Assembly: GCA_900314555.1 (NCBI GenBank)
Contig: OMVQ01000003.1
Coordinates: forward strand, 78,576 to 142,575
Direction: 5' to 3'
Origin: an uncultured Eubacteriales bacterium
GTDB lineage: Bacteria; Bacillota; Clostridia; Lachnospirales; Lachnospiraceae
DNA: 64,000 nucleotides
A model generated the notes under the pieces. The model searched no databases. It saw nothing but the letters and a program-made list of their open reading frames with translations, and had not been told where the DNA came from. Both the position numbers and the translations under genes were made by a program. Shown one piece after another: positions 8,638 through 18,900 of the stretch (within the stretch, counting starts at the first letter, position 1; the number at the start of each line of letters is the position of its first letter).

Positions 8638-10224
8638 ATGGCATCTAAAACATTAACCATTGAAATTGGTAATGAATTCATTAAAGTCTGTGAAGCACAG
8701 GTTAATAAGAATAATGTAATGGTTCATCATGCAATTTCAGTACAGACACCACAGGATACCGTAGAAGATGGATTTGTTAAGGATATTACTCAGGTATCAG
8801 AAGCTATAGGAAGAGCATTAACACAGGAGCAGATTACAGCTAAGGAAGTTACATTCGTACTTAACTCATCAAGAGTAGCAACGAAAGAAGTAATTATTCC
8901 TTATGTTAAGATGGACAAGGTTCAGGAATTAATTAATGCAAATGCTTCAGAATATTTCCCTGTTAATATTGATGATTATGTATTATCTTATACAATTCTT
9001 GAGGCTAAGAGAACTAAGGAAGAGCAGAAGATGAGAGTTCTTGTCTATGCTGCACCTGAGAGAATGGTAGAAAGCTATTTCAATCTTGCAAATCTTCTTG
9101 GAATGAGAGTTAAGGCAGTAGATTATGCCGGCAACAGTACATTACAGTTGATTAAGATTCAGATTGATGAAAGACCAACCTTAGTAGTTCAGTTAGGTAT
9201 GGATACAACTATCGTATCTGTTATGAATAATAATGTATTACAGTTACAGAGAACTATTCCATATGGTGAATCACTTTTACTTAACTCTGTAATGGAAAGT
9301 AGAAATGTTAAGGCTAATGTAGCTATGGAATTATTAGCGTCAGCACAGATTGTCAAGAATTCTCTTGAAGAAGATGAGACTACTAATTCATTAAAATATC
9401 TTATAAGTAATGTAAACAGAGTTATTGAATATTATTCAAGTAGAAATACAGAAGCACCACTTCAGAAGATTGTAATTATCGGTGAGGGTGCAGATGTACT
9501 TGGAATGGATGTTCTGTTCTCTAATGAAACAAGTCTTCCGGCAGAACGTTTAACGTTATTAAAGAATGTTGAATCATATAATAGAATTAAGTTATCAACA
9601 TCATTATTGAAACAGTATATGGCAAATGTAGGTGCAGCACTTAATCCTATACATTTACAACCTAAGAAGTCAATAGGTGGAAAAGTCGAAAAGGGTGCAA
9701 ATGTTAATATAGTACCATATGTAGCGACTATGGCAGTGATGCTTGCAGCTTCGGTTGTACTTGCGGTAATTCCACTTACGAGATATACTGTTAAGAATAA
9801 TGAGAAGAAAGACATGGAAAAAGGAATTAAAAATTTATCTAGTGTAAATGAAATATATAGTGAATATTATAACGCTGAGGATAAATTAGCTGATTTAAAA
9901 GCATTCTATTTGTCAACATGTAACAATACCGAATGGGTATATAACCTATTTGAATTTTTAGAAAAGGATATGCCAAAGAATATGTTATTTGATACTTTGG
10001 CAGTTGATTCTGGAAATGTAGCTATATCAGGTGCTACTATCTATGAATATGAACTTGCGGGTGTGCTTAATTCATTGGAGCAGGAGACACATATTAGTAA
10101 CATTGTAACAAGTGGATATAAACGTAATAAGGATAGAGGAACAGTTACTTTTGATTTAAGCTTCAGTATAGTTAGTGATGATTTAGCAGAAGTTGAGACT
10201 ACAAATGGAGAGGAGGCTAACTAA
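8638..10224 (+). CDS. pilM: PilM-PilN fusion, type IV pilus alignment subcomplex
   Basis: At 528 residues this is much longer than ordinary PilM (about 350). Residues 1 to about 345 are an actin/FtsA-like PilM ATPase domain, starting TLTIEIGNEFIKVCEA and containing VVQLGMDTTIVSVM. A transmembrane helix follows at about 356-380 (preceded by NIVPY), then a periplasm-side coiled coil and a ferredoxin-like domain to the end, which is the architecture of PilN. The fusion joins the cytoplasmic ring protein directly to its usual membrane partner, consistent with the absence of a separate pilN and the presence of a pilO-like gene immediately downstream. GGGAGGCTAAG precedes the ATG. Confidence 0.85.
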   Translation: MASKTLTIEIGNEFIKVCEAQVNKNNVMVHHAISVQTPQDTVEDGFVKDITQVSEAIGRALTQEQITAKEVTFVLNSSRVATKEVIIPYVKMDKVQELINANASEYFPVNIDDYVLSYTILEAKRTKEEQKMRVLVYAAPERMVESYFNLANLLGMRVKAVDYAGNSTLQLIKIQIDERPTLVVQLGMDTTIVSVMNNNVLQLQRTIPYGESLLLNSVMESRNVKANVAMELLASAQIVKNSLEEDETTNSLKYLISNVNRVIEYYSSRNTEAPLQKIVIIGEGADVLGMDVLFSNETSLPAERLTLLKNVESYNRIKLSTSLLKQYMANVGAALNPIHLQPKKSIGGKVEKGANVNIVPYVATMAVMLAASVVLAVIPLTRYTVKNNEKKDMEKGIKNLSSVNEIYSEYYNAEDKLADLKAFYLSTCNNTEWVYNLFEFLEKDMPKNMLFDTLAVDSGNVAISGATIYEYELAGVLNSLEQETHISNIVTSGYKRNKDRGTVTFDLSFSIVSDDLAEVETTNGEEAN

Positions 10225-10225
10225 T

Positions 10226-10921
10226 ATGAGTGAAAATGGAAATAATATGAATAATTTAAGATATGTATTTATATTAATAGGTGTGTTAGCGCTATTGGCA
10301 TCATATTTCTTAGTGTTTACTAAATATAATACTAAGATAAATGATATTTCAGACGAGATAAAGACTCTTAAAACAGAAAGAGACAGACTCAAGGAATTAG
10401 ATGCTAATAAAGATAATGTAAAGTCTCAGACAGTAACACTTGAGAGTGACATAGATAAAGAATTAAGTAAGTATGATGGTGGATTGTCATATAAAGCAGA
10501 GATTATGGATACATATAATATGACACAGGACTTGAGTGTTGATGTTTCTTCGCTTACTTTAAATGCAAAGGAAGTACCATATACATTTGGACAGCTTGCC
10601 TCTGTAAATCCAAATGGTGGTTCTAGTGATGTTGGAAAGTATACAAGTGAATCAATGAGTTATGATATTTCAGCGACAGGTACATATGACCAGCTGAAAC
10701 AGATTATTAAATATATAATGGATACAAAGGGAAAGAGAAAAACGTTAAGAACGATATCTATATCTGGTGGTGGACAAGAGCAATTAAATATGAGTTTATC
10801 ATTAACGGAATATGCAATTGCCGGTGAAGACAGAGAAATCCAGAAAGTCGAGATACCAGATTATGAACAATCTACAAACAATTTATTCTTCAATCAAGTT
10901 ATTGTAAGAGTAGCAGAATAA
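10226..10921 (+). CDS. pilO: PilO-like type IV pilus assembly protein
   Basis: This 231-residue bitopic protein has a short N-terminal tail, a transmembrane helix at about 11-32, a coiled coil at about 34-75 (ISDEIKTLKTERDRLKELD) and a C-terminal alpha/beta domain, the shape of PilO. PilO pairs with PilN to align the platform with the rest of the machine. The ATG at 10226 is chosen because AGGAGG lies 10 bases upstream; longer frames starting at a TTG inside the previous gene lack a ribosome-binding site. The start lies 1 base after the previous stop, which suggests coupling to the PilM-PilN fusion. Sequence similarity to PilO is weak; the call rests on architecture and position. Confidence 0.7.
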   Translation: MSENGNNMNNLRYVFILIGVLALLASYFLVFTKYNTKINDISDEIKTLKTERDRLKELDANKDNVKSQTVTLESDIDKELSKYDGGLSYKAEIMDTYNMTQDLSVDVSSLTLNAKEVPYTFGQLASVNPNGGSSDVGKYTSESMSYDISATGTYDQLKQIIKYIMDTKGKRKTLRTISISGGGQEQLNMSLSLTEYAIAGEDREIQKVEIPDYEQSTNNLFFNQVIVRVAE

Positions 10922-10927
10922 AAACAT

Positions 10928-10954
10928 CTTAGCCAGTGAAATTCACTGGCTAAG
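10928..10954 (+). other. Strong intergenic hairpin after pilO-like gene
   Basis: CTTAGCCAGTG and CACTGGCTAAG form a perfect 11-bp GC-containing stem with a 5-nt AAATT loop. There is no T-run after it, so it is more likely a partial terminator, an RNase-processing site or a 3'-stability hairpin separating the core machine genes from the minor pilin genes. Confidence 0.55.
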
Positions 10955-11007
10955 TGATTAAATATGAGAATAATTAGGAAACCTTTTAAGAAGGGAGAAT
11001 TTAGTAA

Positions 11008-12102
11008 ATGAACTATGAAAAAAAAATAAATAGGAACAACAAAGGTTTTACGTTACTAGAGGTATTATTGACGGTTGTTATATTAGCTTTAGTAACGGCT
11101 CCCTTTTTAAGTAGTTTCGTTTCGGCATCCAAAGCAAATCTGAAATCAAAACGCATACAGGAAGCTAATGAATTGGGAGAATATATTATTGAACAGTTCA
11201 AAGCGACTTCAGTAGATCAATTAGTAACAACATATAAATTAACACCAGATTATACATATGTAATTGATTCAGCGACTGGTTCAGCATATAGTAAAAAGTC
11301 TACTAAATACACAGGTAAAGTATCAAAAAATCCTGCTGATGCGGCATTACCGGCTGGTATGAGAAAAGGTTATACAGCGGAACTTACTCTTACACCTGCT
11401 AAGAATGTAGTAAATGCAGATTATGCAATACCGGTAATAGATAATTTAGATAAGAAAGTATGTGCAGTTTTCAATAAAAATATCACTAAATATGATACTT
11501 TGTATACAGGTGCATCATCAAGAAAGGTTACTATTGAAGTTGGAAAAGGTGCTACAAAATATACAGTAAAATTGACGGTAGATATTAAGAATGTTTCGGG
11601 CAGTATATTAGGTACTAATTCGATAACATGGGAATATGATACTGTACCATCAGTTTATGTGTTGTATAAACCATTAAGCGTAAATGATGAAATTGAAATT
11701 AAGAACAATATATATAATGCTGCTGATTTTAAAGTGGCAGGTGAAACGAAGAATGTTGGAGTATATATTATTAATCAAAAAGATTCAACCGGGTTGTATT
11801 ACAATAGTATGCCAGCTTCAAGAGTTAAAGTATATGAGGCATCTTCAGCTATATCAGGTAATACATACACATTAAATAATCTTATCAGTTCAACTAGTAC
11901 ATCGTCTATGTTAACTAACACAACGTTATATACTAATATAGGAGATGTTAAGAATAACCTTTCAGCAAGTAAAGATAATGGAAATGTAAATGATACAGTT
12001 AAGATGATTAAAATTGATACAGTTTATAACTTAGATGTAACCGTTAAATATGAAGGAAAAAAAGTTTCTGATTATAATTCAACGAAAGTTGTCGGAGAAT
12101 AG
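11008..12102 (+). CDS. Minor pilin / pseudopilin-like prepilin, large (GspI/PilV-like position)
   Basis: This 364-residue prepilin has a leader ending at glycine 13, then FTLLEVLLTVVILALVTAPF with Glu at mature position 5, so it should be processed by PilD. The globular domain (about 320 residues) is Thr/Ser/Asn/Lys-rich and beta-strand-like, much larger than a typical PilV/GspI. It starts the group of four minor pilin-like genes upstream of the giant surface protein. AAGGGAGAA precedes the ATG. The specific equivalence to GspI or PilV is a guess from gene order. Confidence 0.8.
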   Translation: MNYEKKINRNNKGFTLLEVLLTVVILALVTAPFLSSFVSASKANLKSKRIQEANELGEYIIEQFKATSVDQLVTTYKLTPDYTYVIDSATGSAYSKKSTKYTGKVSKNPADAALPAGMRKGYTAELTLTPAKNVVNADYAIPVIDNLDKKVCAVFNKNITKYDTLYTGASSRKVTIEVGKGATKYTVKLTVDIKNVSGSILGTNSITWEYDTVPSVYVLYKPLSVNDEIEIKNNIYNAADFKVAGETKNVGVYIINQKDSTGLYYNSMPASRVKVYEASSAISGNTYTLNNLISSTSTSSMLTNTTLYTNIGDVKNNLSASKDNGNVNDTVKMIKIDTVYNLDVTVKYEGKKVSDYNSTKVVGE

Positions 12103-12117
12103 GAGGTGGCAGAGTCA

Positions 12118-14667
12118 ATGTTTAAAATTAAAAAGCTAAATAATAAAGGTGATACTTTAGTAATTGTGCTCATAGGTATATTTGTATTATCAATTCTAGG
12201 TACACTTATTTTAGGTGTAACTGCCACTAACTTATCTATGAAAGCAAATGAAAACAAGAATGAGAAAACATTTTATTATGCAGAGAAAGCTGTGGACGAA
12301 TTATATGCAGGTATTGGTGAAGAAGTAATGGATGCCGTACAGGAATCCTATAACGAAGTACTTGTTAATTATGTAAGCTATGGTTCAGGTGTTAATGCAA
12401 ATGATAAAATGGTAGAATTGCTGAATAATAGACTTGTCAAACTATATGATAATAAGAAAATAGATAAAACAGCATCAGGATTAGATGTTAAAAAAGTAAT
12501 AGAAAGATGTGTAAGTAATGGATACATTAATAGTGTAACCGGATATACATTTAATTGTACAGCACCTACTGGTTATGCTGATGTTGTATTTTATGAGAAA
12601 GCAGCTGGAAGTGCAGGATATACTGAATTAACAGGAAGTGTTATTGATGTAAAAGATATAGATAGAATATCTATAAAAAATATCGAAGTAAAGTGCATAT
12701 CAAATCAGGGATATTCTTCAAAGATTAAGACAGATATAGATATCAATATTCCAGAGTTTAATATTGATTTTACAGATTCAGATACTACTATGGATTTACA
12801 GGATTTATTAAAATATAGTCTTATATGTCAAGGTGGAAATTTATCAAAAGATGTGGCTAAAGATGGTGCTGTAAATAGAATACATCCGGCAATTGAGATT
12901 GCAAATGGTGCCAATGTAACTATTTCAGGTAATTTGTATGCTGATGGAACAGCATATGATGCAAATAAAGTTACTAATGCGTCAGGAACCGAATATTGGG
13001 TTAATAAATCACCAAAGGTAGTTGTAAATAAAAATCAATCTATAAAAATTGATAATTCAGCTACATTAAGATTGAATTCTAAAATTGTTAACTGTAATAA
13101 TGATATTGAAGTTGGTGATAACTCTGGTCTTATCATAAGAAATAGAAATGGTGAGGAGAAAACGGATACAACGGATACAATGCAGTTATTTGCTGATAAT
13201 ATTATTACTAAAGCAGGAACATCTAATGCAACAATAGATATTGTTGGTAACACAATGTTAAAAGATGACTTGCAACTTGATGGAAATAAATCTAATGTTA
13301 AGATAAAGGGAAATTACTTTGGATATGGTTATCGTGATGATGATAATGATGGTAATGAAGATGATACTGGAGCAATAACAGGTTTCGTTGATAAAGGATT
13401 AACTACGACCGAGCATGAAAGAAGTAGTGCAATTGTAATAAACGGTACAGGTGCAAATGTAGATATGTTAGGTGTCAATAAGTTAATATTAGCTGGTAGA
13501 GCTTATATTGATTTAGATGCAAGTGGTAAAAATACATCCTATATGACAGGTGAATCTGTATCATTTAAAGGAAATCAGAAAATGTATCTTGCTGATACAG
13601 AGTTATCAGGAAGTAAAGTAGCAGGAACTAATCCAATATCATATTCTGAGTTATTATCAAAAGCAGGTATAGCAGATGGTGATGAGATTACATATTCAAA
13701 CTTGAATCTTCAAGATGAGAATAGTGTTGTGGCAAAGAAAATTAAATTTGACGATATGGTATATTTCTATGTGAAAAATAATAATCCTGTAACACAGACT
13801 CAGTATTTTGTTAATGCATACCATAATAATATTGATAAAAGAAAGGATTTAAAGACTCAGGTTGAAAAATTAGATGTTCAACAGGTATCATTTTCAAATT
13901 CCGTTAAAGCCTATACAGCAGGTGCATTAATGCAGGTTGGTAGGACAACATCTAATAATATAGAGATAACAAATCCAGTATCAGGTGCATTAGGAATTAC
14001 TAAAAATGAAGCACTTAGTTTAATGGAAGTTATTAAAAACAGACTTAATAATTTAACACCTTCACTTAAGGATGTTAGTGAGAATTATATATTAGGTCAG
14101 GATAATACGTTGGTAGCTGGTTCTACAAGTGATGAATTACCATTTGATTATCTTATCAATAGAGAGAAATTATATGATAAATGTGGTACTGGAAGATTAA
14201 CAAAAGAGATAGATTTACATAATCCGACATCAGGTGTTCTTACAGCTGAAGGCTTAACATCAGACGAGCAGCAACAATTCATAATGAAAGCCAGAGATTT
14301 ACTTAATAACTATGCAGGTGGATGGGTTGGTAAAAAATTCGGATTTGTACTCAGTTGTGAGGGTGGTATGGGAAATTCTCCAATTGAATTAGATGCTGGT
14401 GTTATAATTACAGATACACCTTATCAGATAAATAAGAATTTTACCGGTTTAATAATATGCAATGGAAAAATGACAGTAAGTGGAAATGTAAATATTCAGG
14501 CATGTGAAGAACTTAGTGAGTTATTATTTACATATATTCCATCATTACAAGATGTTTTAGGCCCATCATTTAATAAAAAAGGTGTGGCTGAAGATGGCAC
14601 AATAGTTAATGTAAATGCACTTAAATATACAGACATTGTAGATAAATCAAATTGGCAGAAAGATTAA
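12118..14667 (+). CDS. PilX/GspK-like large minor pilin lacking Glu5
   Basis: This 849-residue protein begins with KKLNNKGDTLVIVLIGIFVL, a prepilin-like leader and hydrophobic helix (to about residue 35), but the residue at mature position 5 after the glycine is not Glu. Lack of Glu5 is a hallmark of the tip-initiating pseudopilin GspK/PilX. The large domain is Asn/Asp/Gly-rich with a long central run of short beta-strand repeats that looks like a beta-helix or adhesin stalk. The ATG at 12118 is chosen because AGGAGG (12101-12106) overlaps the previous stop; an in-frame GTG at 12106 sits inside that ribosome-binding site. It likely caps the pilus and helps display the giant protein encoded downstream. 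Confidence 0.75.
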   Translation: MFKIKKLNNKGDTLVIVLIGIFVLSILGTLILGVTATNLSMKANENKNEKTFYYAEKAVDELYAGIGEEVMDAVQESYNEVLVNYVSYGSGVNANDKMVELLNNRLVKLYDNKKIDKTASGLDVKKVIERCVSNGYINSVTGYTFNCTAPTGYADVVFYEKAAGSAGYTELTGSVIDVKDIDRISIKNIEVKCISNQGYSSKIKTDIDINIPEFNIDFTDSDTTMDLQDLLKYSLICQGGNLSKDVAKDGAVNRIHPAIEIANGANVTISGNLYADGTAYDANKVTNASGTEYWVNKSPKVVVNKNQSIKIDNSATLRLNSKIVNCNNDIEVGDNSGLIIRNRNGEEKTDTTDTMQLFADNIITKAGTSNATIDIVGNTMLKDDLQLDGNKSNVKIKGNYFGYGYRDDDNDGNEDDTGAITGFVDKGLTTTEHERSSAIVINGTGANVDMLGVNKLILAGRAYIDLDASGKNTSYMTGESVSFKGNQKMYLADTELSGSKVAGTNPISYSELLSKAGIADGDEITYSNLNLQDENSVVAKKIKFDDMVYFYVKNNNPVTQTQYFVNAYHNNIDKRKDLKTQVEKLDVQQVSFSNSVKAYTAGALMQVGRTTSNNIEITNPVSGALGITKNEALSLMEVIKNRLNNLTPSLKDVSENYILGQDNTLVAGSTSDELPFDYLINREKLYDKCGTGRLTKEIDLHNPTSGVLTAEGLTSDEQQQFIMKARDLLNNYAGGWVGKKFGFVLSCEGGMGNSPIELDAGVIITDTPYQINKNFTGLIICNGKMTVSGNVNIQACEELSELLFTYIPSLQDVLGPSFNKKGVAEDGTIVNVNALKYTDIVDKSNWQKD

Positions 14668-14737
14668 TACATCATTATCAATTATATTATTAGACGACAA
14701 TTATAGAATTATAAATGTAAAGGAGAGGAATTTTATC

Positions 14738-15268
14738 GTGAATAGAAAGAATAATAATAGAGGATTTTCATTGATTGAAATAATCGTGACTATTGCAATT
14801 ATGGCGGTTGTTACAGCCGGAGCGGTTTCAATATATTCATTGATAAATTCCTCAAAATTAAAATCAATGGCGGGTAAAGTTAATGATGCTATTAGTGATG
14901 TAAGGTCAGATACCTTAACTAAAGAAGGCGTATATGGTTATTTGATGAAATATGATAATACAGAAAAATGTTGTACCATATATCTATATAAAGATGGAAA
15001 TACAGCTAATCCTTATAAGAAGATTTCATTAGGTAGTTCAGGTCGTTATTATGTAAAAGATAAATCTGGAAATCCATATTACCTTGATAAAGTTGATACA
15101 AATGGTCTTAATTTTGAATTTGAGAAGTCAGATGGCTCGTTTAAATTTATTAAGGCAACATCATCTGGTACAGCAATAGATATGGACAATTACATATATG
15201 TTTCATATTCCGGAAAAGTTAAGAAAATTAAGTTGGTAAAATTAACAGGCAAACATTATATAGAATAG
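14738..15268 (+). CDS. Minor pilin, GspH/FimT-like prepilin
   Basis: This 176-residue prepilin has a leader ending at glycine 9 followed by FSLIEIIVTIAIMAVVTAGA with Glu at mature position 5. The size and small beta-rich domain fit GspH/FimT-type minor pseudopilins. The start is GTG at 14738, preceded by AAGGAGAGG at the normal distance; no nearer ATG exists in frame. It probably participates in the tip complex with its three neighbours. Confidence 0.8.
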   Translation: MNRKNNNRGFSLIEIIVTIAIMAVVTAGAVSIYSLINSSKLKSMAGKVNDAISDVRSDTLTKEGVYGYLMKYDNTEKCCTIYLYKDGNTANPYKKISLGSSGRYYVKDKSGNPYYLDKVDTNGLNFEFEKSDGSFKFIKATSSGTAIDMDNYIYVSYSGKVKKIKLVKLTGKHYIE

Positions 15269-15308
15269 TAGTTGATTTACAATACATATTAAATGAAAGG
15301 GATAGTTT

Positions 15309-15872
15309 ATGAGAAGTAAAAATTTCAAAGACAATAATAGCGGTTTAACCTTAATGGAATTAATCATTGGTCTTGCAATTTCTCTTATAGTAATTGTAGC
15401 TGCATTTTCATTTGTTAATATTGGAATCAGCTCATATGATAATACTAACAAGACCACAACTTTACAGCAGGAAGTATCATTTATAAATAATATACTTGGT
15501 AATGGTATAAGAAGTGGTTCAAAGGATCAAGTAACCATAGTTAAATATTCCACAGGAAATAAGGCCCTTTATACAGGTACAAAAGTATTTTATTATAATG
15601 CAAATAAGGAATCTTTGTACATATACGAGGGTACTGACTGGGGAACTCCAGCAATCACATCGGATAATGATGATAATCTGGTATCTAAATATGTAAAATC
15701 ATTTGATGTAAATTATGAGAAAACGGATACTACAACTACAACACCAACGACATATGATAATGGACTTGAATATACCGGATATTCAAATCTGTTAAATGTT
15801 CATATGGAAGTAAAGGTGAAAAATAAAACGGATGAATCGCAAATTATTTATAATATTAGAAATAATAGTTAA
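15309..15872 (+). CDS. Minor pilin, PilW/GspJ-like prepilin
   Basis: This 187-residue prepilin has a leader ending at glycine 12, then LTLMELIIGLAISLIVIVAA with Glu at mature position 5. The ensuing LQQEVSFINNILGNGIRSGSKD segment resembles PilW/GspJ proteins. AAAGGGATAG lies upstream of the ATG. The C-terminal half is Thr-rich (TDTTTTTPTTYD). It completes the four-gene minor pilin set and lies 28 bases upstream of the giant surface protein. Confidence 0.8.
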   Translation: MRSKNFKDNNSGLTLMELIIGLAISLIVIVAAFSFVNIGISSYDNTNKTTTLQQEVSFINNILGNGIRSGSKDQVTIVKYSTGNKALYTGTKVFYYNANKESLYIYEGTDWGTPAITSDNDDNLVSKYVKSFDVNYEKTDTTTTTPTTYDNGLEYTGYSNLLNVHMEVKVKNKTDESQIIYNIRNNS

Positions 15873-15900
15873 TATTTAGAGATAAGGAGGAAGAAAGAAT

Positions 15901-18900
15901 ATGGCAATTAAGAATTTTATAGTTAAGAATAAAAAGAAAAGTATTTGTTTTCTTACAGCTTTGATAATATGTATTGTATCGGTTTTTTCAGTTATTATTG
16001 TCAAACAGATTAATGCCGGTGTATTCAGAAAAGATGAGAACGGAAATACAGTTGCAGTTAATGAAATCAAAATTCTTGAAATTGTTGCAAGAGAAGGAGA
16101 GCAGGTTCTTGGTTATACTGTAGAAGGCCAGGAGCCTATTAGTGTTTCTGATATTGAAAGTTATAAGGGAAACATGGATTTAGATGTTACTGATTTTAAG
16201 AATGCAACAGGATATGATGTGACAAAGAAAGCTAATAACGATGGAACATTTAGTTATAAAGTAAATGGTTCAGAACTTAATAGAACATTTAATAATAATG
16301 TGCTTGGTGAATCAATGTCAAAAGGTGAGATACAGGTTAAAGCTATTCAGGCTGCAGATATTAAAGTAAGTGATGTTGAATGGGCTGATTTAATCTATAT
16401 TAACTCAAATGATTATAACAGTAATCTTATGTATTATTATGACCAGTTTGTATGTAATGGTTCTATGGGGATTGAGCCTGGACAACTTGGTCAGAATTAT
16501 AATGATGTATATTTAGTAAATCAGGATAAATTATATAGTTCAATTGATAAGATTATCCGTTCAGTAGGTAATAAGAAAGTTGCGGATACACTTACAAACG
16601 AAGATTTTGAATATGTTCAGATTAAACTTGCTAATCAGGAAGGAATTAATGCTAATCTTTCTAATTATAAAGAATATAATTTAAGTTATTATAGAGAAAA
16701 GTTTGGAAGTCTGAACGAAGAGATATCAGATAATATTGAAGAGGGGATTACAAGAATTAATAAATTATTAAGCGATATTAACAGTGAAGCAGAAGAAACA
16801 GCATTAGGTAAGTTATATGATTTACAAGGCAGAACCCTAACAGATGAAGAAAAGGAAGAAAATAAAGTATATTTCTTACCAGCAGGATTTAGTAATTATT
16901 TAGAATTTAATGCAGATAAGTATTTTAATGAAATTTCTACATATACACTTGGAATTACAGCAACTAATATTAAAGCGATAATTAATAATGTGAATGCAGA
17001 TGTTTCTGTAGAATCATTAAAGACATTACTACAGTATAAGAATAAGGCTGTTCAGGCATTGAATAATCCACCTGTCGATCCGGAAGCAGATAAATACGGA
17101 TTCACACAGGATGATTATGATACAATTTCAGAATGCTTTAAAAAGGTTAATCTTGGAAATATAAATGATGGAATATTATTTAATTATACAGATGCATTCC
17201 TAGATGAATCATTTGAATTTACAACTGCTAATGCAGATGCTCTAAGAGGACTTATTGAAAGTGTTAATAAGGCTAAACAGGATGAGGTATTAGATGAATT
17301 AGCAAATGCAGTTGCAGATGAAGAGAAAATGAACAATTTCTGTGATAATGCAGAGAGTAATTTTGAATATGCAGATATTAATGGATATGATAAATATTAT
17401 GTTAATAATTATATAGATGCATTAAAGCAGCTTACAATAGCAGATGCATTTAAAACAGATGGAAAATGTGATTTAGCTAAAATCGAAAAATTCATTGATG
17501 ATGTAAATAAGAATACAGAAGTATTTGAAGATGTTGAAGTATCATGTGATTTAGTATGGAAAGTTGCAGCATCTATTTACAATAAGGCAATGAGCGAAGA
17601 TGTTGCATTGATGTATAATACAGAGTTACTTACTAATAAGACACTTGGTGATTATACACAGGATTTAACAGAAGTAGCGAAAGCTAATGAAAATGTTATA
17701 AATTTAGCTGACAGAGAAAAAGTAGATAATACTAATAACGTTTATAAATTACTTTTATTATTAAGACAGATTAGAGATTCTTACTACTCAGACAATTTAG
17801 CTGCTAAGATAGATGTTAGTGGTGTATATTATCCAGCAGGATTAGATGGGGAAGCAGAGGGTATTAATAGTTGGAATATGCATACATTTGATGGAAATGA
17901 TGGAAATGTAAGTGATACATCTATTAATTACACAAAATATCGTGAGCCGGAAGTTGTTGGTCAGACATATGGTGCTGATGGTACAAAAGGTTTAGCAACT
18001 AATTATGTATATAAGAGAATATACAGCTTTACAGGAGACCAGTTCTTTGGTGGAGCTAAATTCACATCAGATGCTATTTCGAGTGATACAAGTTATATAA
18101 TTACTGCTAATAGTGGCTATTCGGATTCGGCAACAGATTCAATTGTTACTTCGGATTTAGAAAAAGATAATTATATATTAATTAGTGCAGAAAATAATGC
18201 AATATATCAGACAAATGATTGCATATATGCACATTTCTGGGATGATAATAATATTGAGTATAAGGAAAGATTTGTAAAGGTATCAGGCGAAGTTAAAGGG
18301 ACAAATGGTAAATATGTATTATATAAAGTTTGTGTTCCTAAAGGATACAGACATATGCTGATAACTAATATAGCATCATGGACAGGCAATGTTCAAACAT
18401 CAGATTACATATTACCTTCTGATTACAAAGGAAAACTTTTCTATCTTACTGGAACTGGGATTAAACAGGATACAACAGGAAGAAAGAATTATGTATTAGC
18501 AGGTATTACTAATTCTAAATTAAATGATACAGTGGCATTTAATGGTTCAATGGAAATGAAGTTCTGGGCATACAATAATGATGATGCAAATAATAATTTT
18601 ACAGCATCATATAGATTGTATGTAGGTGATACTGTTATTTTCAGTAGTAATGTCGCAGGTTACCATTATCTAGAAGGTACATCTAATGCTGGAAATCAGC
18701 CATTTACGATGAACGATACAATAAAGATAAAAGATGCACAAACAGTAATCGTAGGTGATGATGAGATTAAGTTATATGCTAATGATGGTCAGAACTTCCG
18801 CGGACAGCTCCTAAGCCTTTCATCTAGTAATAAACTTAAGATAGAACTTAATTATACTGATGTATCAGGTGTAACACATACGAGCAACTATTATTACCAG

